Of a DNA stretch of 64,000 bases, positions 47,263 through 55,735 are shown in pieces. The first letter of the stretch is position 1. The number at the start of each line of letters is the position of its first letter. The DNA is from Ruegeria sp. R14_0 (GTDB taxonomy: Bacteria; Pseudomonadota; Alphaproteobacteria; Rhodobacterales; Rhodobacteraceae). The translations under genes and the position numbers were made by a program. The stretch lies in assembly GCF_017743975.1 (NCBI RefSeq), contig NZ_JAGHRC010000007.1:62001-126000 (forward strand), in the 5' to 3' direction. Under the pieces are notes generated by a model. That model was not told the origin of the DNA, did not search any database, and saw only the letters and a list, made by a program, of their open reading frames with translations.

Positions 47263-47652
47263 TCAGGCGCTGAGGATTTTGGCCTTTTGCGCCTCAAATT
47301 CCTCATCCGTCAGCACGCCTTTGTCCTTAAGCGCTGAAAGACGCTCTAACTCGTCTGCCGTGGACACGGTTGCAACCGAGCGAATGTAGTCCTTTTGCGC
47401 CTGTTCCATTTGATCCATGGCTTCGACGTTGTGCTGGTGCATCCGCTCGCCCCGGATCAGCACATAGGCCAGAACACCCAGCCACGGGATCAGGATCACA
47501 AACGCGATCCACAGTGCTTTGGCACCGCCACTCAGGTCCTTTGAGCGAAAGACATCGGCCACAACCGAAACCATCACCCAGAACCAGGCCACCATCAGGA
47601 ACAGCCAGAAGATTGACCAGATTATGTCGAAAAAACCGATACCGTTGTCCAT
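47263..47652 (-). CDS. SHOCT-domain membrane protein
   Basis: This 129-residue protein has two hydrophobic segments (residues about 7-31 and 46-67, phospholipase D-nuclease N-terminal type), a helical linker, and a C-terminal SHOCT motif (ADELERLSALKDKGVLTDEEFEAQKAKIL). SHOCT domains are short oligomerisation modules. The function is unknown. Confidence 0.8.
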   Translation of the reverse strand: MDNGIGFFDIIWSIFWLFLMVAWFWVMVSVVADVFRSKDLSGGAKALWIAFVILIPWLGVLAYVLIRGERMHQHNVEAMDQMEQAQKDYIRSVATVSTADELERLSALKDKGVLTDEEFEAQKAKILSA

Positions 47653-47761
47653 CTCTTATCCAACCCTTTGCGATTAGGTAAATTTTTCGTTCAGATAACG
47701 TAGTATTGTAACAGACAGCTTTCCGATTGGTTAGTCTGGTATGCATGGTCGCGAATTTGTC

Positions 47762-48043
47762 TTAGAAGAGGGTGGCAAACTCGTAGGTCGACAGGACATA
47801 AATCAGAACGACCTGCATGCTGGTTATTCCGAAAAGATAATATGAAAACAGCTTCTTGCGCGTTTTGTGCCGGAATATCCAGCGCCCAACCAACGCGCCG
47901 GGACTGCCGCCCAACGCAGCCAGCCACAAGAGTTTTCGTTCAGGAATACGCCTTTTCCGTTTGCCCGCCCTCAGCTTGTCCCAGCCAAAGGCCAGCAGAG
48001 TCAGGCCGTTTACGACCCACAGATAAATCACTGCAATCCACAT
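47762..48043 (-). CDS. DUF1294 membrane protein
   Basis: This 93-residue protein has the DUF1294 pattern: an N-terminal hydrophobic helix, the basic motif GWDKLRAGKRKRRIPERKLL, GGSPGALVGRWIFRHKTRK, and a second hydrophobic helix. It is an inner-membrane protein of unknown function. The frame extends to 48142 with a GTG, but that part covers the operator region of the divergent XRE gene, so the ATG at 48043 is preferred though it lacks a good ribosome site. Confidence 0.75.
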   Translation of the reverse strand: MWIAVIYLWVVNGLTLLAFGWDKLRAGKRKRRIPERKLLWLAALGGSPGALVGRWIFRHKTRKKLFSYYLFGITSMQVVLIYVLSTYEFATLF

Positions 48044-48078
48044 GAGGAACGGATAGCGAAGCAAAGCTGTACGCCCAA

Positions 48079-48103
48079 GTGAAAAAATCCTTGGAATTTT
48101 CAC
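48079..48103. promoter_or_regulatory. Operator-like palindrome 1 upstream of the XRE-cupin gene
   Basis: GTGAAAA and TTTTCAC face each other across 11 bases, a 25-bp dyad 57 bases before the XRE-cupin start and 35 before the DUF1294 start. A second element of the same design lies 14 bases downstream. Autoregulation by the XRE-cupin protein is the likeliest use. Confidence 0.6.
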
Positions 48104-48117
48104 AGAATCAATGCACC

Positions 48118-48142
48118 GTGAAAAACGAAGACAAAATTTCAC
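48118..48142. promoter_or_regulatory. Operator-like palindrome 2 upstream of the XRE-cupin gene
   Basis: GTGAAAA and ATTTCAC face each other across 11 bases, with the same length and spacing as the first element, starting 39 bases further on and ending 18 bases before the XRE-cupin GTG. It would overlap the promoter or the ribosome-binding region. Confidence 0.58.
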
Positions 48143-48160
48143 AGACAGCCGGAGCGTTCA

Positions 48161-48730
48161 GTGAACAGCCAAGCCCCGCACAGTGCCACACTCGGAGCCG
48201 ATCTGCGTGCGTTGCGAAAAGCGCGCGGGCTGACGTTGAGCGAGATCGCGGCCCAACTGGGCCGTTCGGTCGGGTGGCTTAGCCAAGTCGAGCGTGACAT
48301 GTCCGATCCATCGATATCGGACCTGCGCCAGATCGCTGAAAGCTTGGGCGTGCCGATGTCGATGTTGTTTGCGCACGCGGCCGCCCCGGCAGAAGAACAA
48401 GGGTACGTTGTCAGGGCCGGAACGCGCCGCCCTATGGGGTCGGGCGAAGAAGGGTTGATCGAAGAACTGTTATCGCCCGATCTGACCGATGACTTCGAAA
48501 TGGTGCATTCGACGTTCAAACCGCGCTCAAAAATGCAGACCCCTGCCAATCGCCCCACTCAGGAAGTTGGCTACATGGTTTCCGGTCGATTGGAGCTGAC
48601 GATTGGAGGTCATCAGTTTTCGGTGGGTCCCGGTGACAGCTTTCGTATCAAACATGAACCCTATCAGTGGGCTAATCCCTACGATGAGCCCGCTGTGGCC
48701 ATCTGGGTCATCGCCCCGCCGGTATACTGA
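48161..48730 (+). CDS. XRE-cupin transcriptional regulator
   Basis: This 189-residue regulator has an N-terminal XRE helix-turn-helix (LRALRKARGLTLSEIAAQLGR, then SVGWLSQVERDMSDPS) and a C-terminal cupin (residues about 115-185, VGYMVSGRLELTIGG and GPGDSFRI). XRE-cupin proteins usually sense amino acids, polyamines or related small molecules and control nearby catabolic genes. The start is a GTG. Two tandem palindromes lie immediately upstream. Its stop overlaps the LysE start by one base, and the amine-demethylation genes follow. Confidence 0.88.
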   Translation: MNSQAPHSATLGADLRALRKARGLTLSEIAAQLGRSVGWLSQVERDMSDPSISDLRQIAESLGVPMSMLFAHAAAPAEEQGYVVRAGTRRPMGSGEEGLIEELLSPDLTDDFEMVHSTFKPRSKMQTPANRPTQEVGYMVSGRLELTIGGHQFSVGPGDSFRIKHEPYQWANPYDEPAVAIWVIAPPVY

Positions 48731-49353
48731 TGAGCTTTGAGGCCTGGACCATATTCGCACTGTTCTGGGTGGTGTTCGTGACCACTCCCGGGCCGAATGC
48801 CGTCAATTGCATCTCGAACGGGATGAGCTTGCCGTTTCCAAAGGCAATGCTTGGAGTATTGGCGATCCTGACGCAGGCCAGCGCGTTTCTGATCTTGTCT
48901 GCGCTTGGCGTGACCGCCCTGATCGCGGCATCTCCTACAGGGTTTTTCATCGCTAAACTGGTGGGGGCAGGGTTCCTGATCTGGGTTGGTATCCGAGGGT
49001 GGATGAATGCCACACGTCCAGCCCCCGCGACAGAAAGACCAGCGCGCCATGTCTACCTGCACGCGCTGGCGGTTGCGACGATCAACCCCAAAAGCGTGGC
49101 GGGGTACCTTGCGGCCTTTTCACAGTTCGTCCAGCCAGACGTGCCGATCTGGCAGCAGATGGCTGTCATCATGCCAACTGCGCTGATCATTACCACGCTC
49201 AGCTATACCGGCTTTACCCTTCTGGGCGCTCTGATGGGTAAGGCTGCGCTGGGCGCTGTGTTCAACACCTGGGTGCGCCGGGTCATGGCCGCCTGTTTCA
49301 TCATCTATGGCGTGTTGCTGGGTGCCAGCACCACGCCCGCAGCGAGGGGGTAG
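48730..49353 (+). CDS. LysE/RhtB-family exporter
   Basis: This 207-residue inner-membrane protein has six hydrophobic segments and the family motif near the N-terminus (FWVVFVTTPGPNAVNCISNG). LysE-type carriers export amino acids or their derivatives. It is translationally coupled to the XRE-cupin regulator (TGATG overlap), so the regulator probably senses something the exporter removes. Confidence 0.87.
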   Translation: MSFEAWTIFALFWVVFVTTPGPNAVNCISNGMSLPFPKAMLGVLAILTQASAFLILSALGVTALIAASPTGFFIAKLVGAGFLIWVGIRGWMNATRPAPATERPARHVYLHALAVATINPKSVAGYLAAFSQFVQPDVPIWQQMAVIMPTALIITTLSYTGFTLLGALMGKAALGAVFNTWVRRVMAACFIIYGVLLGASTTPAARG

Positions 49354-49357
49354 TCAA

Positions 49358-49738
49358 ATGCAAACCGGTTCCTGCCTTTGCGGCGCGGTTGCCTTCACGA
49401 TTGACGGAGAGCTTTCACCGCCATCCGCCTGCCACTGCGGCCAATGCCGCAAGCAATCGGGGCATTATTGGTCTTCAACAGTGACCCATCAGGACAACCT
49501 GAGTTTCACCGCAAGCGACACGCTGCGTTGGTTCCGTGCGTCAGACATAGCCCGGCGTGGCTTTTGCAGCGACTGCGGGTCTTTCCTGTTCTGGCAGCAC
49601 AATGACGAAGACACAATTTCGATTTCCATGGGGGCGTTCGACACGCCTACCGGACTAAACCTCGCCCGGCACATCTTTGTGGCTGACAAGGGCGACTACT
49701 ACGACATCACGGACGATCTGCCCCAACGGGCACAGTAA
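49358..49738 (+). CDS. GFA-family (CENP-V/GFA fold) protein
   Basis: This 126-residue protein has the zinc-cysteine pattern of the glutathione-dependent formaldehyde-activating enzyme family: CLCGAV, CHCGQCRK and FCSDCGSFLFW. Some members promote the reaction of formaldehyde with glutathione, though many have other roles. The ATG at 49358 follows GAGGGGG. The next gene, 15 bases downstream, encodes a demethylase-type flavoprotein that can release formaldehyde, which supports a detoxifying role by inference. Confidence 0.83.
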   Translation: MQTGSCLCGAVAFTIDGELSPPSACHCGQCRKQSGHYWSSTVTHQDNLSFTASDTLRWFRASDIARRGFCSDCGSFLFWQHNDEDTISISMGAFDTPTGLNLARHIFVADKGDYYDITDDLPQRAQ

Positions 49739-49753
49739 CAGGGATCAAAACCA

Positions 49754-52204
49754 ATGAGCGATTTTCCGACAAAAGCCCGCGTGGTGATTATCGGCGGCGG
49801 TGTAGTGGGGGCCTCCTCGCTTTACCATCTGGCCAAGAAGGGCTGGACCGATTGTGTGCTGCTGGAAAAGAACGAGCTGACTGCAGGCTCGACCTGGCAC
49901 GCGGCGGGTAACGTTCCAACCTTTTCGACCTCGTGGGCGATCATGAACATGCAGCGATACTCGACCGAGCTGTATTCGCGGCTGGGTGAAGAGGTCGACT
50001 ATCCGATGAACTATCACGTCTCGGGTTCCATCCGTCTGGCGCACAGCAAAGAGCGGATGCAGGAGTTCGAGCGGGCGATGTCGATGGGTCGCTATCAAGG
50101 CATCCCAATGGAGATGTGGACCCCGGAAGAGGCCAAGGCGCGCTATCCGTTCCTGGAAACACACGATCTGGAAGGTGTTCTGTATGACCCGACCGATGGT
50201 GACATTGACCCGGCGCAGCTGACGCAGGCGCTGGCCAAGGGTGCCCGCGACATGGGCCAGAAGATCATCCGTTTCTGCCCGGCAACCGGCGTCACCCAGC
50301 ACGACGACGGCACCTGGACCGTCCATACGGACAAAGGCGATATCGACTGCGATTACGTGGTCAATGCCGCCGGTTACTACGCGCAACGTGTGGGTGAGTG
50401 GTTCAAGCCCTTCGGCGGCCGTACCGTGCCCGCGATGGTGATGAGCCACCAGTATCTGCTGACCGACGAGATCCCCGAGGTCGAAGAATGGTCCAAGGAA
50501 AATGGCGGTAAGAAGCTGCCTTTGCTGCGCGACGTGGATATCTCGTACTACCTGCGGCAGGAGAAGCACGGCTTTAACCTTGGTCCCTATGAGCCGAACT
50601 GCAAGGGCCACTGGATGACCGAAGATGACCCGATGCCCGAGGATTTCTCGTTCCAGCTGTGGAATGACGATCTGGACCGTATCGAGGACATCGTGACCGA
50701 CGCGATGGAGCGGGTGCCGCTGATGGCAACCTCGGGTGTTGGCCGTGTGATCAACGGCCCGATCCCCTATGCACCGGATGGTCTGCCGCTGATTGGTCCG
50801 ATGCCGGGCGTCCGGAACGCGTTCGAGGCGCACACCTTCACCTTCGGCATCGCTCAGGGTGGTGGTGCAGGCAAGGTGCTGGCCGAATGGATCGTCGATG
50901 GCGCAACCGAATGGGATATGTGGGCCGTCGATCCGCGTCGATACACCGATTACACAGATCAGGATTACTGCAACCAGAAAGGTCTGGAGGTTTATGGCAA
51001 CGAATACGCCATGCACTTCCCCCATCACGAATGGCCTGCGGCGCGCGACAAGAAACTGTCGCCGGTGCATGACAAGGTCAAAGCGCTGGGCGGCGTGATG
51101 GGTGCCTATAACGGGTGGGAGCGGGCCAATTGGTTCGCCAAGCCGGGCGATGACACATCGCTTGAGGCGACCCATACCTGGGGTCGATCCGGCCCATGGG
51201 AGCAGCGTGTCAAAGAAGAATGCGAGGCCGTGCGAGACGATTGTGGAGTGCTGGATCTGCCAGGCTTCTCGCGCTTCATGGTCAAGGGAGAGGGCGCCGC
51301 TGAGGCGTTGCGCGGCCTCGCAACCGGTGGGTTGCCAAAGGTCGGCCGGATGAACCTCATCTACATCTCTGACGACCGTGGCCGCATTCTGACCGAGATG
51401 TCCTGCATTCGTTTGGGCGAGGATGAGTTCGTCATGATCACCGCCGCAACCGCGCAGTGGCATGACCGTGATATCCTGATGAACGCGATGCCCGCCAGCG
51501 TTTCGATTGAGGACGTCACCACGACCCGCGACACTTTGATCGTCACCGGCCCGAAATCGCGCGAGATCTTGTCGACAATGACGGATGCGGATCTGACCTC
51601 GGGCTGGTTGACCCATCAGTCTGCAACCGTTGCAGGCCAGCCCGCCTACCTGATCCGCGTGTCCTTTGCGGGTGAGCTAGGATGGGAAGTTCACGCTCTG
51701 AACGAGCATATGCCCGCGATCTATGACGCGATCATTGATGCCGGTGCCAAGCCGTTCGGGATGTACGCTCTGAACTCGCTGCGGATCGAAAAAGGGTACC
51801 GTGCCTGGAAGGGCGACCTGTCGACTGACTACTCGCTGCTGGAAGGTGGGCTTGGGCGGTTCGTGAAACTGGACAAACCGCAGAATTTCCCGGGCAAGGC
51901 AGCAATTCTGAACGAAAAGCAGCAGGGCGTGAAGAAGTCGTTTGTCACGCTGACCGTAGACGCGGGCGATTGCGACGCGCCGTATATGTCCTGCATCTGG
52001 CAGGGCGATCAGATTGTGGGCGAGACCACCTCGGGCGCATGGGGCTACCGCGTTGGCAAATCCATCGCGCTGGGCATGATCAAGGCCGAGCTTGCGAACC
52101 CCGGTACCGAGCTTGAGGTCGAAATCTACGGCCAAAAGTGCCGCGCTGTGGTAGAGCAGGATCAGCCGCTCTGGGATCCCGAGAACGAGCGGTTGCGCGC
52201 TTAA
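49754..52204 (+). CDS. FAD-dependent oxidoreductase-GcvT fusion (dimethylglycine/sarcosine dehydrogenase family), copy 1
   Basis: This 816-residue protein has an N-terminal DAO-type FAD domain (VVIIGGGVVGASSLYHLAKKG) with the STWHAAGN motif, whose histidine binds FAD covalently in dimethylglycine dehydrogenase. A C-terminal GcvT/aminomethyltransferase half (residues about 430-816, with SFAGELGWEVHA and LRIEKGYRAW) would bind tetrahydrofolate. It should remove an N-methyl group oxidatively and pass it to folate. After TWHAAG the sequence (NVPTFSTSW) differs from copy 2, so another methylated amine may be its substrate. Confidence 0.85.
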   Translation: MSDFPTKARVVIIGGGVVGASSLYHLAKKGWTDCVLLEKNELTAGSTWHAAGNVPTFSTSWAIMNMQRYSTELYSRLGEEVDYPMNYHVSGSIRLAHSKERMQEFERAMSMGRYQGIPMEMWTPEEAKARYPFLETHDLEGVLYDPTDGDIDPAQLTQALAKGARDMGQKIIRFCPATGVTQHDDGTWTVHTDKGDIDCDYVVNAAGYYAQRVGEWFKPFGGRTVPAMVMSHQYLLTDEIPEVEEWSKENGGKKLPLLRDVDISYYLRQEKHGFNLGPYEPNCKGHWMTEDDPMPEDFSFQLWNDDLDRIEDIVTDAMERVPLMATSGVGRVINGPIPYAPDGLPLIGPMPGVRNAFEAHTFTFGIAQGGGAGKVLAEWIVDGATEWDMWAVDPRRYTDYTDQDYCNQKGLEVYGNEYAMHFPHHEWPAARDKKLSPVHDKVKALGGVMGAYNGWERANWFAKPGDDTSLEATHTWGRSGPWEQRVKEECEAVRDDCGVLDLPGFSRFMVKGEGAAEALRGLATGGLPKVGRMNLIYISDDRGRILTEMSCIRLGEDEFVMITAATAQWHDRDILMNAMPASVSIEDVTTTRDTLIVTGPKSREILSTMTDADLTSGWLTHQSATVAGQPAYLIRVSFAGELGWEVHALNEHMPAIYDAIIDAGAKPFGMYALNSLRIEKGYRAWKGDLSTDYSLLEGGLGRFVKLDKPQNFPGKAAILNEKQQGVKKSFVTLTVDAGDCDAPYMSCIWQGDQIVGETTSGAWGYRVGKSIALGMIKAELANPGTELEVEIYGQKCRAVVEQDQPLWDPENERLRA

Positions 52205-52222
52205 CCTCTTGCGGAGACCGCC

Positions 52223-52699
52223 ATGAGCAAACGATACGCCAAATTGGGGCCTGGTGAGGGCCCCAACTATGATTGGGAAAATGACCATACCTTTGTGAAG
52301 GTTTCCGGTCAGGACACGGATGGCGCATATACGCTGATGGAAGACAATCTGAAGGCCAGCTTCGCGCTTGGCCTTCATCGCCATGAGAAGCATGCCGAGA
52401 CCTTCTATTTTCTCGAAGGTGAGGTGGATTTCTATATCGATGGCGACTGGCATCGGTGCACACCGGGCACAACGATCCATGTCCCGCCCGGAGTACCCCA
52501 TGCATGCCGCGTCGCGAACGCAGCGCCCGCCCGAATGCTGATGATTTTTCAGCCCTCAGGGTTTGACGGATTTCTGGCCGAACTGGCAACGATGAATGAG
52601 GCTGATTTCGCGGACGACGCGACAATGGCCGCGTTGAATGCAAAATATGACATTGTCCCGATGGGGCCTGTGCCAGCACATCCAGACGACAAAGGCTAA
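52223..52699 (+). CDS. Cupin-domain protein
   Basis: This 158-residue protein carries one cupin barrel with the metal-binding pattern H-x-H...E...H: LHRHEKHAETFYFLEGEVDF and then VPPGVPHACRV. It may be an enzyme or a small-molecule binding protein; no reaction can be assigned. It sits 18 bases after the first demethylase gene and three bases before the MDR gene, clearly in the same operon. Confidence 0.8.
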   Translation: MSKRYAKLGPGEGPNYDWENDHTFVKVSGQDTDGAYTLMEDNLKASFALGLHRHEKHAETFYFLEGEVDFYIDGDWHRCTPGTTIHVPPGVPHACRVANAAPARMLMIFQPSGFDGFLAELATMNEADFADDATMAALNAKYDIVPMGPVPAHPDDKG

Positions 52700-52702
52700 A
52701 GC

Positions 52703-53755
52703 ATGACAATTCCAACCACGATGGCAGGCGTTTACCTCACGCGTCACGGTGGTCCCGAAGTGCTTGAATGGCGCGACGATATTCCGGTGCCAACACCTGG
52801 CGCGGGGCAGGTTTTGGTGCGGGTCGCGGCTGCGGGTGTCAACAACACCGATATCAACACGCGGATCGGTTGGTACTCTTCAGACGTGACCGGTGCAACC
52901 GACGACGTCGATCAGGACGTCGATGCAGGCGGCTGGGGCGGGGCCTTGGCCTTTCCACGCATCCAGGGCGGAGACTTATGTGGCATCGTCGAACTGGCAG
53001 GGCCCGAAACCGGGTTCAAGGTTGGGCAACGGGTGACCTGCCCAATCAACCTGCCGCGACCGCGCCCTGGAAGTCCGACGGGCTTTATTGCCTTGGGGTC
53101 CGAGGTCGACGGGGCCTTTGCCCAATACTGCCTTGTTGAGGCAGACGACCTGTATGACGTCACCACTTCCCCGCTTTCAGACGTCGAGATCGCTGCAATC
53201 CCGTGCGCTTTTGGCACCGCAGAAAACCTTCTGACCCGCGCCGGTGTCACCTCTGGGCAAAAAGTTCTGATCACCGGGGCATCTGGCGGGGTGGGGCTGG
53301 CCGCCGTGCAACTGGCGGCACTACGCGGCGCCTCGGTTTGGGGTGTCACCAGCCCGGCCAAGGCCGATGTGGTCAAGGCGCAGGGCGCATCAGGCACATA
53401 TGACCGCAATGCACCGCTTCCCAATGACATGTTCGACGTGGTGATTGACGTGGTGGGCGGCCCGGCGTGGCCCGGCCTGATCCTGGCTCTGAAACCCGGA
53501 GGGCACTATGCCGTTTCGGGCGCGATCGCCGGTCCGATTGTCGAGGCCGATCTGCGCGACATCTATCTGCGGGACATCACCATTCACGGCTGCACGCATC
53601 AGGCCTTTGACGTCTTTGGTCGCCTTGTCGAGATGATGAATTCGGGTCGCATCAAGCCTTTGGTTTCCAAAACCTATCCGCTAAGAGACATCGCCAAAGC
53701 GCAAGAGGATTTTCAGTCCAAAGCGCTGCCGGGAAAACTCGTACTTGTTCCGTAG
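52703..53755 (+). CDS. MDR-family alcohol dehydrogenase/quinone reductase
   Basis: This 350-residue medium-chain dehydrogenase has the GroES-like fold (GGPEVLEWRDDIPVPTPGAGQVLVR type start), a cofactor motif GASGGVGLAAVQLAA, and a C-terminal VSKTYPLRDIAKAQEDF. The usual catalytic zinc ligands are not evident, so a quinone-reductase-like or zinc-independent enzyme is likely. Its substrate is unknown; position suggests a step in amine or aldehyde metabolism. Confidence 0.83.
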   Translation: MTIPTTMAGVYLTRHGGPEVLEWRDDIPVPTPGAGQVLVRVAAAGVNNTDINTRIGWYSSDVTGATDDVDQDVDAGGWGGALAFPRIQGGDLCGIVELAGPETGFKVGQRVTCPINLPRPRPGSPTGFIALGSEVDGAFAQYCLVEADDLYDVTTSPLSDVEIAAIPCAFGTAENLLTRAGVTSGQKVLITGASGGVGLAAVQLAALRGASVWGVTSPAKADVVKAQGASGTYDRNAPLPNDMFDVVIDVVGGPAWPGLILALKPGGHYAVSGAIAGPIVEADLRDIYLRDITIHGCTHQAFDVFGRLVEMMNSGRIKPLVSKTYPLRDIAKAQEDFQSKALPGKLVLVP

Positions 53756-53767
53756 GGAGATTGGCAC

Positions 53768-54661
53768 ATGGCGGACATCACACTTCTGGATGGCTCGATC
53801 GGGCAGGAACTGGTCAAACGTAGCGGTGACAGGGCAACCCCGCTGTGGTCAACGCGCGTGATGATGGACTACCCGGATCTGGTCGGAGACGTTCACGCAG
53901 ACTATTTCCGCCGCGGTGCGACCGTTGCGACGACCAACACGTACGCAGTTCACCGGTCACGACTGGATCGTGTCGGGTTGCAAGATCAATTGGCCGATTT
54001 GATTGGCGTGGCCGTGTCGCAGGCCTGCCGGGCTCGGGACGGTAGCACGGGGCGCGTCGCCGGGGCGCTGGGCCCATTGCTGGCGTCGTACCGGCCCGAT
54101 TTGAAGCCTGATGTCGAACAGGCCGCTGAAAAGTTTGCGGAAATCGTTCAACTCATGGCCAACGATGTCGATCTGTTTCTGATCGAGACAGTCTCTTCCC
54201 TGCAGGAAGCCGAAGGTGCCCTGCGTGGCACTGAAAAGATTGAAAAACCCGTTTGGCTCGCACTTACGGTGATGGACGACGACGGCACGCGTCTGCGATC
54301 CGGCGAGCCGCTTTCGGACGTCGCGCCGCTGGTGGAGCGGTTCAATCCTGAAGCTGTTTTGATTAACTGCTCGCGACCCGAAGCCATTCCGGCGGCTTTG
54401 GACATTCTGGCCACGATGGGACGGCCTTTTGGAGCCTATGCGAATGGGTTTACTGAGATTTCAGAGGGCTTTCTGAAAGATGCACCAACCGTTGACGCCT
54501 TGGAACAACGGCAAGATCTTGGACCCAGAGTTTACGCCGATCACGCCATGGCCTGGGTAAACCAAGGCGCTACGATCGTCGGCGGATGCTGCGAAGTTGG
54601 TCCTGACCACATCGAGGCCCTCGCCAACAGCCTGCGCGCCGCCGGACACCGGATCGTCTGA
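53768..54661 (+). CDS. Homocysteine S-methyltransferase family protein
   Basis: This 297-residue TIM-barrel protein has the zinc cysteines of the family (LINCSRPEA and VGGCCEVGPDHI). Relatives transfer methyl from betaine, S-methylmethionine or similar donors to homocysteine to give methionine. Next to dimethylglycine-dehydrogenase-like genes and a GbdR-like regulator, glycine betaine is an attractive donor, because the product would be dimethylglycine. That choice is inference. Confidence 0.85.
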   Translation: MADITLLDGSIGQELVKRSGDRATPLWSTRVMMDYPDLVGDVHADYFRRGATVATTNTYAVHRSRLDRVGLQDQLADLIGVAVSQACRARDGSTGRVAGALGPLLASYRPDLKPDVEQAAEKFAEIVQLMANDVDLFLIETVSSLQEAEGALRGTEKIEKPVWLALTVMDDDGTRLRSGEPLSDVAPLVERFNPEAVLINCSRPEAIPAALDILATMGRPFGAYANGFTEISEGFLKDAPTVDALEQRQDLGPRVYADHAMAWVNQGATIVGGCCEVGPDHIEALANSLRAAGHRIV

Positions 54662-54671
54662 GAGGAGCGCG

Positions 54672-55646
54672 ATGCCCGCAACGCCAAATACTTCGGCCGT
54701 CAACCGACAGCACCATTTCGACATCTTGGTTGCGCCCGGCTACGTGCTGTTGGAGCTAGCGTCGTTGGTCGAAGTGTTGCGTCTGGCAAACCGCGTCTGC
54801 CCGAACCCACCTTTCACCTTTACCTACCGCTCGCTGCGGGGGGGGGCGATCGCCAGCAGCAGCGACGCGACGGTACAGACCGAGCGCATCCCAGCGCATC
54901 CCAAGGCAGACTATCTGTTTGTCATTGGTAACTCTGACCCAGACCACCCGGACCTGTCGCTGGGGCGGATTGTATCGGACTATACATTCCGCGGCGCACA
55001 GGTCTTTCTGCTGGCCGAAGCGGCAAGCCGCTATATCGATGAGCACGGCACCGAGGATATGTCGACCCATTGGGAAAACGCCTCCTTTCTGCGCGAACGA
55101 CGAGCCCGCTTCGAGGCAAAGCTGTCCATTGCAACCGAACAAGGCGCCGTGGTGACCTGCGCCGGGATGGAGGCCACGACCGACGTGGCCCTGGCCGTGA
55201 TCGGGCGTCACATTTCCGGACCGACCCGAATGACGGTGGCTGACATAATGTTGCACGAAAACATCCGCGATTTCTCGTCCTTGCAGCCGTTTTCGGGGTC
55301 AAAAACCACTGCCACCGGGGATGCGAAGCTGGACCAGTGTATCAAGCTGATGCAGGCGAACATCGAAGATCCGCTGCCGATTAACGAAATCGTCCAGACG
55401 CTGAAGCTGTCGAACCGGTCACTGGAGCGCAAGTTCAAAACCTATTTCGGGACCACTCCCAACGGGTTCTACCGCGAAATGCGGCTGGCCAAGGCGAACA
55501 ACCTTTTACTGAACACAACAATGAGTGTTCGGGAAATCGGCCTTGCCTGTGGTTTCCCCAATGGGTTTTCGTCGGTTTACAAGAGCTTTTTCGGCGTCAC
55601 GCCCTTTGTCCTGAGGCGGGAAAAACGGCAAGTCAAACAGCGGTGA
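54672..55646 (+). CDS. GlxA-type AraC regulator, GbdR-like
   Basis: This 324-residue regulator has an N-terminal DJ-1/PfpI amidotransferase-like domain (about residues 15-190, FDILVAPGYVLLELASLVEVLR) and a C-terminal AraC helix-turn-helix pair (LPINEIVQTLKLSNRSLERKF, then VREIGLACGFPNGFSSVYKSFF). GbdR of Pseudomonas, which activates genes for glycine betaine and dimethylglycine use, has this architecture. GAGGAG four bases before the ATG at 54672 fixes the start. It lies at the end of the first demethylase operon. Confidence 0.85.
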   Translation: MPATPNTSAVNRQHHFDILVAPGYVLLELASLVEVLRLANRVCPNPPFTFTYRSLRGGAIASSSDATVQTERIPAHPKADYLFVIGNSDPDHPDLSLGRIVSDYTFRGAQVFLLAEAASRYIDEHGTEDMSTHWENASFLRERRARFEAKLSIATEQGAVVTCAGMEATTDVALAVIGRHISGPTRMTVADIMLHENIRDFSSLQPFSGSKTTATGDAKLDQCIKLMQANIEDPLPINEIVQTLKLSNRSLERKFKTYFGTTPNGFYREMRLAKANNLLLNTTMSVREIGLACGFPNGFSSVYKSFFGVTPFVLRREKRQVKQR

Positions 55647-55735
55647 TTTTTGCGAATGCGCTGACGTTTTTCATGCATTCTGCGTCGCTCTTTCGTGGCA
55701 TTTTGGGTGGAAACTCATAAGGCGGAGTCATCAGA

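Noticed and set aside
49745-51616. 623-codon minus-strand frame
   Set aside because: It is a shadow of the first FAD-GcvT gene. A similar shadow lies opposite the second copy, as expected from shared codon bias.
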